From NCBI RefSeq assembly GCF_048773025.1, contig NC_133546.1, positions 83,891,816 through 83,955,815 of the forward strand: a DNA stretch of 64,000 nt. The letters run 5' to 3'. The position numbers and the translations under genes are program-made. The stretch comes from Camelus bactrianus (taxonomy: Eukaryota > Chordata > Mammalia > Artiodactyla > Camelidae). Positions 23,312 to 33,899 of the stretch are shown piece by piece (position 1 is the stretch's first letter; every line of letters begins with the position of its first letter). The notes below the pieces were generated by a model. That model saw only the letters and a list, made by a program, of their open reading frames with translations, was not told the origin of the DNA and made no database searches.

Positions 23312-23689
23312 GCCAGGGCCCCGCTAGGACTCCTCATCCAGCAAAGAGGTGAGGAAAAGTTAAGTAGACAATGGAGGCTGACCCCACCATGTTCCCTGTG
23401 TGAGGGCGCTGCTTCCAGGATCCTGGAGTTTCCTTAGACCTTTGTGAAGTGGCTGCTGTTTCCAGCCCCATGTGGGCAGAAGGACTGAGGCAGGGAGGAC
23501 AGAGTGACTCAGGACAGAGCTAGGATTCATCCAAGAGTGTGTGCTGGGCCTCTCGCTGAGAGCAGCCTCTGGGCATCATGGACTCAGGAAGTGTCTTGTC
23601 CTCCCTCTTAAGGCTCCTGGCATGTTAGGCAGGAAAGGTCCCAGCGCCCATACCTGGGCCTCTCTGGGTGATGCTGACATGTGGGATCA

Positions 23690-23865
23690 TGATGGTCCTG
23701 GGAAAGGAGAGAGAATGTAGGCTGGGCGTCAGGTCTGCATCAGACCCTAATGATGCCCCTAATGTTGTGTGACCTGGAAACTCCCTGACCTCTCTGTGCC
23801 TGGCTTTCCAGCTCTGACTCAGAGGACTGCTGTGCTTGGCACACAGTAGGACCTCAATCAGAGGA
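23690..23865 (+). repeat. MIR SINE relic
   Basis: GTTGTGTGACCTGGAAACTC, CTCTGTGCCTGGCTTTCCAG and TTGGCACACAGTAGGACCTC stand in MIR order. The DNA from here to 24430 has no recognised gene. Confidence 0.75.
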
Positions 23866-24429
23866 AAAAGCCAGCCCTTCCCCAGGAACCTCTCCTCTTA
23901 CATGCCCAAAGCTAAGCCCATGTGCCACACATCACCAGAGCTGATACTTGACAAACAGGGCAAGTGAAATCCAGCAACCCCTCCCTCCTGCCTGAGGCCC
24001 TTCCCTCCTCAGTGAGTGGCTCAGAGCAGGTCTCTGCATCCCAGAAGCCTGAACTGAGCCTTGTGACCTGGAGGAGTCCCTGTTCCACACAACTTTTTTT
24101 CCAGGTGCTTCCAACAAGACACAAGAACACCTGGTCAGTCTCTTAGCTGCAAGGTCCTCCCTTTGCAAATTCCCCCATCACATCCGGGCTAGAAGATGTG
24201 AGTTCCAGGGCACATGACCATCCAAATGATGACTACAGGGAAACATCCCTGCCCACACTGCACTCTTCAGAGCCCACCTTCTAAAAGAAGGGGTAGTGAC
24301 CCACGGTTGTGCACAGTTTTATCACAACACAGCCCTCACCCACCCACCATTGGAAACATGTGAGAAGCAGAGATTCCCAAGTTCCTGGACCCCTGTCATC
24401 CAGAAAGCAGAGGTTAGGGTAACAGACAG

Positions 24430-25535
24430 AAGGGGAGAAAGTACTTTCATACTATGTATCTGATAAGGGGTTAACACCCAAAACATATAAATAACTCTTA
24501 CAATTCAACAGCAAAAAAACAAGCAATCTGATTTAAAAAGTGGGCAGAGGAACTGAATAGACATTTTTCCAAAGAAGGCACACAGATGTCTAACAGGTAC
24601 ATGAAAAGGTGCTCAACATCACTCACCATCAGGGAAATGCAAATCAAAACCACAATGAGATATCCCCTCACACCTGTCAGGGTGGGTGTCATCAAAATAC
24701 AAGAGATAACAAGTGATGGTGGTGGTGTGAAGAAAAGGGAAACTTCTGCAATGTTGGTGGGAATGTAAATTGGTGCCATCACTCTGGAAAAGAGTAAGAA
24801 GACTCCCCCAAAATTTAAAATTAGAACTTCCGTATGATCCAGCAAGTCCACTGCTGGGAATATATCCAAAGGAAATGAAATCACTATGTCAATGAGACAA
24901 CTGCACCCTCACGTTCACTGTATCATTATTTACAATAACCAAGATATGTAAACAACCTAAGTGTCCATCAACAGATGAATGGATACAGAAAACGTGACGC
25001 ATATATATGTATATATAATGGAATCTTATTCAGACATTAAAAAAATGAAATCCTGCCATTTGTGACAACTTGGATGGACCTTCAGGGTATTATGCTAAGT
25101 GAAATAAATAAGACAGAGAAAGACAAATACCTATGATCTCATTTATATGTGGAATCTACAAAATAAACCGAAACCCATAGAAACAGAGATCAGGTTGGTG
25201 GTTGCCAGAGGTGAGTCAGGGGGTGATTGAAATTCGGGAAGATAATCAAAATGTACAAACTTCCAGTTAGAAGATAAACAAGTCCTGGGGACATAATGTA
25301 CTGCAAGGTGACTGTAGTTAACAATACTGCGCTGTGCATTTGATAGTTGTTAAGAGAGTACCTCTTAAAATTTCTGATCACAAGGAAAATAGTGTGTGAC
25401 TATGGGTGATGACAGACGTCAAGTAAACTTAATGCAGTGATCATTTCACAATATGCACATGTAACAATTCATTATGCTGCACACCTAAAGCCAACAAAGT
25501 TATGTGACAATTGTATCTCAGGAATACTTATCCCA
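24430..25535 (+). repeat. Old L1M 3' portion (ORF2 C-terminus and 3'UTR)
   Basis: GGGCAGAGGAACTGAATAGA, GGGAAATGCAAATCAAAACC, CACAATGAGATATCCCCTCA, TGGGAATATATCCAAAGGAA and AAGTGTCCATCAACAGATGA are in the exact order of the L1 ORF2 end. The 3'UTR follows (GGTGGTTGCCAGAGGTGAGT) and ends near CAATTGTATCTCAGGAATAC. No frame is open for more than about 60 codons in sense. Confidence 0.9.
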
Positions 25536-25769
25536 GGAAGCGGGGGTGAGAGCCTGGATTACATACTGCAGGAGCTGCCTTTGTCCTCCAACAGCAGAGG
25601 GTGGTAGTTGTGACAGGGACTGTAGGTCCCTCAAAGCCTAGAATGTTTACTGTCTGGACCTTCACAGGGAGAGTGTGCAGACCCTGCCCTGGAAGACGGT
25701 GGTCATGGCAGCAACAACGGCCTGCCTGTGTGCAGGCTCAGCCCAGACATCTCCTGTGCTCTGCTGTCA

Positions 25770-25915
25770 CCGCATTTACTTCCCTCCACACCCTCAGAAG
25801 GAGAGGCTTCAATGTTCTGATTTTACACATGAGAAAACTGAGGCTTATTTGCTTTGAATTATTGACCAAGTGGTGGGGAAAGCTTTGAACCCCAGTGTTC
25901 TGATTTCAAAGCCAC
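25770..25915 (+). repeat. MIR or L2-like relic
   Basis: GATTTTACACATGAGAAAAC followed by TGAGGCTTATTTG is the conserved core of MIR-class repeats. Confidence 0.6.
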
Positions 25916-25919
25916 ATCT

Positions 25920-27270
25920 CAGTCCTGATTTTTAGAAGGTGGAGGTCCAGGCACTGGGGACCCTCCACCTTCCTCACTTGTAGTCTTACTCTAGGGCTGC
26001 CATCCCCGAGGCGTTTGGGTGAACACATTTAATCCGCTTACTCTGCACCAGCTGAGCCCTTGGCTGCCAGTCTGTTGTCGCTGCCTGACACCAGCTGAGT
26101 TTTACAAGTGAACCATCACCCCCTGCCAAACCACCTGCCCTGCTATGTGGGGCAGACCACTCCTAGCCTGGTCATTCTAAACCCTTAGCTCACACATTTG
26201 CACAACTGCATCGAAAGGGCCCTACTCCCTGTGTGGAGGTATCGACAAGGGGAAGGGAGGGGAGTTTTGGGTGGCCCCTTACTCTGAACGTGACACATGA
26301 CAGGGACATGTTCATGTCCATAATGGCACTCAATTTGAAGCTAAGAACATGGTCACAACGAGGGGTAAAAGCTGAGAGGCTACAAGGCTGCTGAGAAGGG
26401 GGCTTGACTATTGAATTGTAAACGTGTAATTTAATTTAAAAATTAGCCCCCTGGGTGATAAGAATTTGCCCCTAAGGCCAGAATTGGCCACCTGACCCCT
26501 GGGAACCCCTCAATTCCAGGATGTAATCATCTAGCATGGAGAGGGCTTAAATTGGGGTGCTGTCCTCTCAGTCATGGTGCACCTGCACACGTATGCACCC
26601 ATGAACTGCAGTTCTCACACATCAAGGCACCTCTCATGCCCTGCCAAGGAGGTCCAGGTCATAAGGAAGGGATGACAGACTGTGAGGTCACACGTGTGCC
26701 CCTGCAGGGGTGAATGTTGTATAGGGAAGAGCCACCCCCCACTCTCACCTCCAGGAGGGGTGCTGGAGGGAGCAGGACTCCTGAGCCCCTAGGCTTAGCA
26801 AGCATCCTTGCTGAGGGTGGGGAGGCTGTCCACTCTGAAGTCATAGGTCAGATGGTAGATTGGGATCCCACCCCCACAGCTCACCAGTGAGACCGTCTAG
26901 TCTGTTTTCTCTGTAAACTGGAACCCAGTCACCCTCACCCTCAGAAGTGGGGGCAGCCTGTGTAAATTAAAACACAAAGCCCCGGGCTGTTTCAGGTGCC
27001 CGGGGGTGTCCAGCCCCCCTAGGCCGGGCAGGTGGGTGAGGAGATGTATGAGTTAGCAGGTGTGAGAGCAGAGCTGAGACTTGGCTGAGTGCATGCACTC
27101 TAATATCCAGGAACTGCGAGCTACCACTAGCAAATCTGTTCACTGAGGCCATGTGTACTCTCCCTTGTCATTTACAATCCCCTGTTTGAACAGAGGCCTC
27201 TGGAGTCTATTAGCCACATTGTTGCCTGTCACCACACTGTTGCAGTTCCAGGGTCTCCATTTAGCCAGCT
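25920..27270. other. No recognisable feature
   Basis: Moderately GC-rich, frames of 60-61 codons only, no repeat ends that I recognise. Confidence 0.4.
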
Positions 27271-27790
27271 TGAAGGAATAGTCAAACTTTTTCTTAAAAC
27301 CAGTGACAGAAAACCAAAGTGGCTTAAAGAAGCAAACAGGGCAGGAGAGAATGACTTACCTAACTGAGACATCCACAGGGAGATTGCTTCAGGCAGGGCT
27401 GTACCTGGTGCTCAGTGACATCAGCAGATGTCATCCTTCCCCACCTCTGGGCTCTGCCACTGGTGTCATCTTCACATGGCTCTGCCTTTATGAGAGCAAG
27501 ATAGTCACCAACTGCCACAGGCTGACATCATCACCCCTCAACTCCCAACTGAAATAGAACTTCTCTGCTCCCAGGATTCCAGTAACTAGGGCTGACCTCC
27601 GTGGAGCCTGATTGGGCTGGTGCCCAGCCTTGAGCCAATCACAGTGGCCAGGGAGGATGGAAAATGCTGATTGGCCAGATCAAGGCCATGTGACCATCCT
27701 CTCCAGGAAACCTGTGAGCTGTTCACCTGTTTTCAGGTTGGGAGAGTGTGATGTCTCCCAGAGGATCCTGCTACTAGTACAACCTGCAGG
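27270..27790 (+). repeat. Ancient interspersed repeat, family uncertain
   Basis: CAAAGTGGCTTAAAGAAGCA, then CTGACATCATCACCCCTCAA, GAGCCAATCACAGTGGCCAG and CTGATTGGCCAGATCAAGG follow the order of a repeat common in placental genomes. I do not assign a name. Confidence 0.5.
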
Positions 27791-27799
27791 TGGCACAAT

Positions 27800-28790
27800 G
27801 AGCTGAAATGAGCCTGTCTGCTTGGTGACAAGTGACAGGTCACTTAGTGGTTCCCTGCTCCAGGGAGGGAGGCATGTCCAAACAGTATTGGGGCTTCAGA
27901 GCCAGAATGTAGTAGAAAAGCCTCCCAGTCTCCCAAAAGGTGGGAAAGTGAGCAGTGACACTGGAAAGGCACTCCTCTCTGTGGCCCTTGGCTTTCTCCT
28001 TGTTACAGTGGAGAGTGCAATGTTGCCCCTGACAGCCCACTTCCCTGCTGGGAGGCCTTTGCAAAAGGTGGAGAGTGCTTGGAAAAGCCCACTTATTCTG
28101 AGGAACTGTTATTGCTCCTGGTGGCATTATTATTTTCATGTCACTTGTGAGGTGGGCCCTGAGGGGTCCCTGATCTGGGGGCACAGACACCCACAGAAAC
28201 TTGGCCCAGTATTGCTGTTCATTCAACAATGACTTACCGAGCACCTACTGTGTGTCAGATTCCCAGGGTAGAGTAGTGGTGTTGACAGCACAAGCCCCTG
28301 CCTCACCTCATCTCTGCATCCCAGGTGGGGTCACCAGAATGGGAGTTCAGGAAGCAGAGGACGTGGCCGAAGCCTTGTGGGAACCCCTGGGTTTTTCTCT
28401 GTGCTGAGGGCACTAGCAGCACACCGATTGTGGGACTCAGTACCAGCAGGACCTAGCATTGATGGGTAAAGGAGAGAGGCATTTCTACAAGCCCATCCTC
28501 ACTAACCCCAGGCTCTGGAGGGCACCTCCAGTCTGCTCAACCTCAGGGGGCATCTTCCACCATCCTGATCACCCTCTGGTATTACTCCCCGCTCAGATAC
28601 ACTTTTCCCTGTGGCAGCTACACTCAGAATATGTGTTTGTTTCTCTCCCATGTGGTTAAGTGGACTTCAGACACATGATAGTGATGGAGTGGCTAAGCCT
28701 CTGGGCAGATTGCTGGGTGACTCGCGGAAATTGCTGCACATGGTGAGCTCCCTTCTGCCAACCAATGGGCCAGGCCCCACCACTGTTCTG
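27800..28790. other. No recognised gene
   Basis: Open frames of 134-136 codons occur on both strands at 27822-28244, fully overlapping, and neither has a domain signature. A short old-repeat motif (GAGCACCTACTGTGTGTCAG) lies at 28238. Confidence 0.35.
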
Positions 28791-28794
28791 TCTG

Positions 28795-28960
28795 TTCTAC
28801 CTCACTTAATCTGCACAGACACTCTGTGCAGGACATCCTGTTATCCCCCATCTCTGATGACCTTGGGTGGACAAAGCTTGGGTTTGAGAAAGTTGCCCAG
28901 GTCACATTGTTGACAAGTGGGGAGCTGGGGATTTGCACCCTGGTCCCAGGAGTATGGATC
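28795..28960 (+). repeat. MIR SINE relic
   Basis: CTCACTTAATCTGCACAGAC, TCCTGTTATCCCCCATCTCT and GCTGGGGATTTGCACCCTGG keep the MIR order. A second MIR-like piece lies at 29260-29345 (GCAAAGTGAAGCTCAGAGAG). Confidence 0.65.
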
Positions 28961-29896
28961 ATGGAAAGGCCTGGGTGGGGCAGCTTATTGCCAAGGGAAG
29001 TCCTGCCCAAACCTCTCCCATGAGAGCCCACCCAACAGCACATCTAGCAGAGTCAGCATTTCCTGGACCAGATGGACAGAACCTCAAAACTTCTTTGCAA
29101 ACAGATTGTTTCCATGTTCTTTTGCAAACACAGAAAGGCCACAGGCCAGGGAAGGATAAGGCCAAGAGTGTTTTCATTGGGGAGAGTGAAGGACAAGTGT
29201 GAAGACACACAGCACTCCCAGCAGCCTTCTCGGCAGAGCCTGCCACTGGGTGAGCAGCTACCATGACTACCTATCATAACACTGTGAGGTTCATGCCTGT
29301 ACAACCCTGCCTGTGAGAAGAGCAAAGTGAAGCTCAGAGAGGTGTGGGGACACTCCAAAGACAAACAGATAAGGTGGGATCATCAGCACCATGCTGTGCT
29401 GGGACAGGCAGTCACCTGTCACACTACTCATGCATGGCCTGCTGGGAGTAGTGAAGGCCTGATAGGAGCACAGGAACACTGTGGTGAAGGTGATGTTTCT
29501 ACCTGGGACAGCTGGTACCGGGGGCTCTAGCTGATTCTTCATTGTGCCTGCTTTGAGTGTCAGAATGTTGCAGCCTCATGTAGGGGAAGGGCTGTCTCCT
29601 TTCCACACCGGTGCACAAGGAAGAGCATGCACACACTGGCATCACCATAGACCACCGGAAGGATCAGGATCTGGAGCTCAGAGCAGAAACTGCCAACACC
29701 AGGAACTGGTGCAAGAGGAGGACCTGAGTGCTCCCTGAAACATTTCTAATTTTAAAAACATACTTAATTAGGGGGAAGTGATATAAAGTTGATCCCTTCA
29801 AAATATTCTGTTTTCCAAGGAACAACAGCACCTCAGCATTGTAAGAGGATTAACTCAGTCGTCAAAAACCATCACTATAGGTATGAGAAAACAGTG

Positions 29897-30274
29897 TTAG
29901 GAGTTACAAAAGGGTCTCAAAATCATGCAGGTCAGAACTGAGAACCGTCCAAAGCATGTGCTGCATGATAGCCTCTCTAAGCTACCTGAGGCTTGGTCTG
30001 CTCCTGACACAGGGCAGATGGTTCTGAGAAAACCAGACTCCTCAGGGGACCCCAGGGAGTTTACAGAGTTGAGTTTGGGTTCCTGATCACCTTCTAAGTC
30101 TGGAATTTTGAGATTCTTCTGCACCTGTCCTTCCTCCAGAACAGAATCTGATTCAGGCGGGATTCCAAAGACTGAGGCATGTGCCAGGCAAGAGAGCAGG
30201 CATGGCTGGATGAGCGCATCGCCAGTGCCATCAACAAAGAGGCCAGGGCACTGAGATTTCCAGTGATTTAGCAT
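29897..30274 (-). other. 125-codon frame, possible exon of unknown gene
   Basis: Starts MLNHWKSQCPGLFVDGTG and contains FGIPPESDSVLEEGQVQKNL and LNSVNSLGSPEESGFL. The composition is balanced, rather protein-like, and it lies just beside the CpG island at 30.3 kb on its 5' side as read on plus. No known family, no Kozak-rich start. Could be an exon, a repeat-derived frame or chance. Confidence 0.25.
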
Positions 30275-30299
30275 CCTGGCTGGGAGGGGTCATGTGTTC

Positions 30300-30885
30300 T
30301 ACAGTGAGTTCTGAGTATACTGCACCGCCCTCGAGGACCTGCAGGGGGCGCGCGAAGCCAGCGTGTCTCAGGTGGCGGTGCGCATACGCAGTCCGCGTCA
30401 GCAGCCAGCATCTTCCCTGGGGGCGGAGCTTGTTTTCCTCAGGACTGAGCGGGCGGCGCCATGGAGGCTCCAGGACAGCGCTGCCTGCGTGTCCGCGGGA
30501 GGAGGACGCTCCCCGCCCGCTGTCTGAAGTTACGCCGGTTTCCCACTGCCTGCGCCCGCTCCCTGCCGGGGTGTGTGTGGACCTGACCGAGCTGGGGCCC
30601 CGGCCGGCTGGGCAGGAGGGGATGGGTGCGCTGGCGGGCCCGCTTCGACTATTCTCCTCGCCCGCAGGGAGCCGGTGAGTGTCCGCGCCCCTGGTCCTCA
30701 CCGCCCGGGTCCACCTCCCCCGTGTGATCAGGGGTGTGTACACCGCGGGTCAGGAGCGGGGATGCAGGTGTGAGTGTCCCCGCTCCCCCGTGTGATCGGG
30801 GGTGTGTACACCGCGGGTCAGGAGCGGGGACGCAGGTGTAATGGGAAAGGGGCTGAGAAAGTACTGAAAGAGTTAAAGAGAAGTG
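30300..30885. promoter_or_regulatory. CpG island, orphan promoter candidate
   Basis: Dense CpG from about 30330 to 30840 with GC boxes (GGGGGCGGAGC at about 30419) in an otherwise AT-rich right flank. On plus, ATG at 30461 in GGCGCCATGG context opens 42 codons (MEAPGQRCLRVRGRRTLPAR) before a stop. A GAGCCG/GTGAGTG donor-like site lies at about 30675. Frames of 128 (plus) and 170 (minus) codons are expected in such GC-rich DNA. The island ends in a two-copy tandem repeat. The promoter role is inferred from composition; the gene it serves is not visible. Confidence 0.55.
30713..30839. repeat. Tandem duplication, about 67-bp unit, two copies
   Basis: CTCCCCCGTGTGATC, GGGGTGTGTACACCGCGGGT and CAGGAGCGGGGA occur twice in the same order, at about 30715 and about 30785, with only a few substitutions between copies. 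Confidence 0.85.
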
Positions 30886-32030
30886 TGTAAATCACATTAT
30901 GTTAATTTTTATATTTTAAGTGTGTCAAAGTCAGAGTTTATCGTGCTTTTATTTTCTTGTCTTTAAAGGCATGCAATCATTTATTTTATACTTAAAATAT
31001 GCTTCTCAGCTTATCTCGTTTTCAAGTCAAAATACTGCCATGGTTGACATTTTCTCATAATATAGTGACAATCTTCAACATGTGTGAATATAAACTCATC
31101 GAAAAAATCTTGCACCATTCCATGGTGAGTAGTCTTGTTAAAAATAATATCCGGGCCATTATTAAATTATTACAAAAATATAAATTTTTTGAATCACTTT
31201 TAGAAGTTCCACACACAGTGGTATTTTTAAAAAACCAACCACTGCATAGTGCTTAAGACCATTTAAGATGAAATATATTCAAACCTAAAATTTAGAATAC
31301 TCAAAAGGCAGGATAATGGCTGTTTTTTCATTGCAAATACATTTTTTCTTCATAAGTGCAAAATACGAAGGTATTCAGCTAAATTTTGTATATCTTTATT
31401 CAAAAGGTGAAATTAGAATATAATCTCATTTTTTAAGGCTATACTTCCCATAAAAATTGGTATTTTTATCTGTAGGATCTTAATTGTCCATTCATTTGTT
31501 TTTTCTTTTGGTTTATTTTCTTTAACAGAGAGTGCATTTTTGTGTCTTGTTAAGAGTTTTTAATTCTCCTAACTTATTCCAAGAGACTTTCTCACACTGA
31601 TAGTAAATAAGGGGAGAGGCCTTATAGTAACTGTGCATCTTTTCATGTAGTCAGGATTTTTTTTTTTTTTTGGATGACTTTTTTTTACAACTTCCACTTG
31701 GTTCACAATATTCCCATTATGACAACTCAATAAAAAATTGTAATCTATTTACACCAAGATACTTATGTCAGCACAGTGCTTTTGCTGATATGATTTTACA
31801 TTAGATTATAATATTTTATTTGATTTACATATATACTAATACATATTTTACATATGTACACACATATATGAATATCTCCTAAATGCCATTAATTTGCATG
31901 GGGTGGTAGCTGGTAACATGTGATCTTTCTGACCATTGGTTATTCTTATGTGTGTCTAACGTACTTCTTAGAACAGATACTAGAACATCACACCTCTCAT
32001 TATACAGTATTTTAAAGGTTATATTTTATT
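30886..32030. other. AT-rich DNA, no recognised feature
   Basis: Composition drops abruptly to AT-rich at the island's right edge. One 85-codon plus frame (30999-31256) has no motif. T-tracts at 31658-31671 only. Confidence 0.4.
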
Positions 32031-33887
32031 TTACTTATTTTTAAACATTTTTTATTGAGTAATAGTCATTTTACAATGTTATGACAAATTCCAGTGTAGA
32101 GCACAATTTTTCATTTATACATGAACATACATACATTCGTCACTTTTTTTTTTTTTTGCTGTGTTACCACAAGACATTGCATATATTTAAGATTCCACAC
32201 ATGAGTGATCTCATATGGTATTCCTCTTTCTCTTTCTGTTCTGCTCCACCTAGAATAACATTCTCCAGGAGCATCCATGTCTCTGCAAATGGCGTTATGT
32301 TGTCAGTTTTTGTGGCTGAATAGTATCCCATCATATAAATATCCCACATCTTTATCCAGTCATCTGTTGATGGACATTTTAGGTCATTTCCATGTCTTAG
32401 CTGTTGTAAATAGTGTAGAGAAATCAGCTGAAAACCTTATGGGGGTTCCCTTGTAACTCACTCTGTTTTTCTCTTGCTTCCTTTAGGATCATTTCTTTAT
32501 CCTTGACTCTGGCTATCTTGATTAGGATGTGCCTTGGTGTGGGTCTGTTTGGGTTCTTCCTGTTTGGGACCCTCTGAGCCTCCTGTGCTTGGATATGATT
32601 CCTTCTTTAGGTTTGGGAAGTTTTCAGTCATGAGTCCTTCCCATACCTTTTCAATCCCCTTTGTTCTTTTTCCCCTTCTGGAACTCCTATTATGCATAGA
32701 TTGGCACACTTTATATTACCCCATAGGTCCTGTATATTGTTTTCATTGTTTTTTATTTGTTTTTCTCTCAGCTGTTCTGATTGGGTGCTTCCAGTTGTCC
32801 TGTCTTCTAGATCACATACTTGTTCTTCTGTATTTTCTAGTCTGCTTTGCACAGCCTTTAGGTCAGCTCTCATCTCAGACAATGAGTTTACTAATTCTAC
32901 TTGGTTCTTCTCTATAGTTTCTATTTCATTTTTGACATATTTTATATCCCTAAACACTATTTTTTTTAGTTCCTTCAGTACTTTGATCACTCTTTTTTTG
33001 AAACCTTGATCTAGTAGGCCATCAATGTCTATTTCCTTGATCATGCTTTCAGGGGATTTCTCATGATCTTTTAATTGGGAGTGGTTTCTCTGCTTCTTCA
33101 CATTGCTCATATCTCTCTGGCACCGTGGCTTAAGGAGTATCAGTTACCTACTTAACCTGGAGATGGTGTGCCCTTAATGATTTAATCGACAAGTCTTTGT
33201 ATCTTCACCCTGCTTCGCGAACTCAGCTTGCTGTTTCATAGGCCTTCTGTTGGCGCCCTCATCTGTGCTGCTCTCAGTGGCTATTGGCTAGCAGATTGTG
33301 TCCCCTCCTAACACAAGGTCAGGAGCTGAGCTCTTACCCGGTGGGCGGGCAGGTCACTCCCCCTCCTGATGCCACAGTCAGATGCTGTGATCAGGGGGAG
33401 GCAGGTGGGCAGATCACACCCAGTCCCAGCACCGTGGTCAGGTGCTGTGTTCCTGCCAGGAAGGTGGGTGGCTGCCCACCTGCCCACTCCTCGTGCTGGT
33501 CACTCTGCTGCTCTGTGCAGCTGCCTGCTCTGCCTTGGGTAGGCGGTCTGTAGGTGGGCTCGGGGAAGACTGCGGAACAGCCCCACCTATGCTCTGTGCC
33601 AAATCTTAGCTCCTTGTTTCTCTTGGCAGCACAAGTTCTCTGAGGTGTCAGGGTAGAAAGATCCTCTCTGCCTCGGGCTATAAACAAGTCTCAGTCCTGC
33701 CTAGGAGGTTGTGGAGCCCCCACGTGCAGATTCAGGCCTCAGCCCCACCCCCGCCCAGGCACTATGCACAGGAGGAGATGGTAGCTGTGGCTGAGCCCTG
33801 CCTCTCTTCTTGCGAGATGTGCCATTAATGGCACAGGTCTGAGGAGACAAAGGCTACAGCACCCCTCCCCCCAGGGCACATGACTGT
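32030..33887 (-). mobile_element. L1 copy, 5'UTR + ORF1 + 3' end; most of ORF2 missing
   Basis: On minus, the element enters inside the 5'UTR at about 33887 (GTGCCCTGGGGGGAGGGG matches 13940), continues to ORF1 at 33110, and at about 32415 jumps from ORF1 (GAAATCAGCTGAAAACC side) straight to an L1 3' region (CATCAACAGATGACTGGATA sense, then the 3' end GTACACTGGAATTTGTC-like at 32090). ORF2 is thus nearly all absent. A T-run at 32147-32157 lies inside. The internal loss makes it similar in plan to 'half-L1' elements. Confidence 0.75.
32628..33110 (-). pseudogene. L1 ORF1, N-terminal and central part open for 160 codons
   Basis: MSNVKKQRNHSQLKDHEKSP at the start, then IDIDGLLDQGFKKRVIKVLK, the coiled coil (ETIEKNQVELVNSLSEMRAD, VQSRLENTEEQVCDLEDRT) and NLCIIGVPEGEKEQRG. 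This is the classical ORF1p N-terminus and coiled-coil, the longest intact ORF1 stretch in the window. The C-terminal part follows in another frame (TENFPNLKKESYPSTGGSEG), so one frameshift near 32630 breaks it, and the domain is cut off at 32415. Confidence 0.85.
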
Positions 33888-33899
33888 TTACAGTTTTGT

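Noticed and set aside
27822-28244. Overlapping 134-136 codon frames on both strands
   Set aside because: Complete overlap, no domains, no exon borders.
30231-30743. 170-codon minus-strand frame across the CpG island
   Set aside because: Long frames are expected in CpG-rich DNA; low-complexity composition and no family signature.
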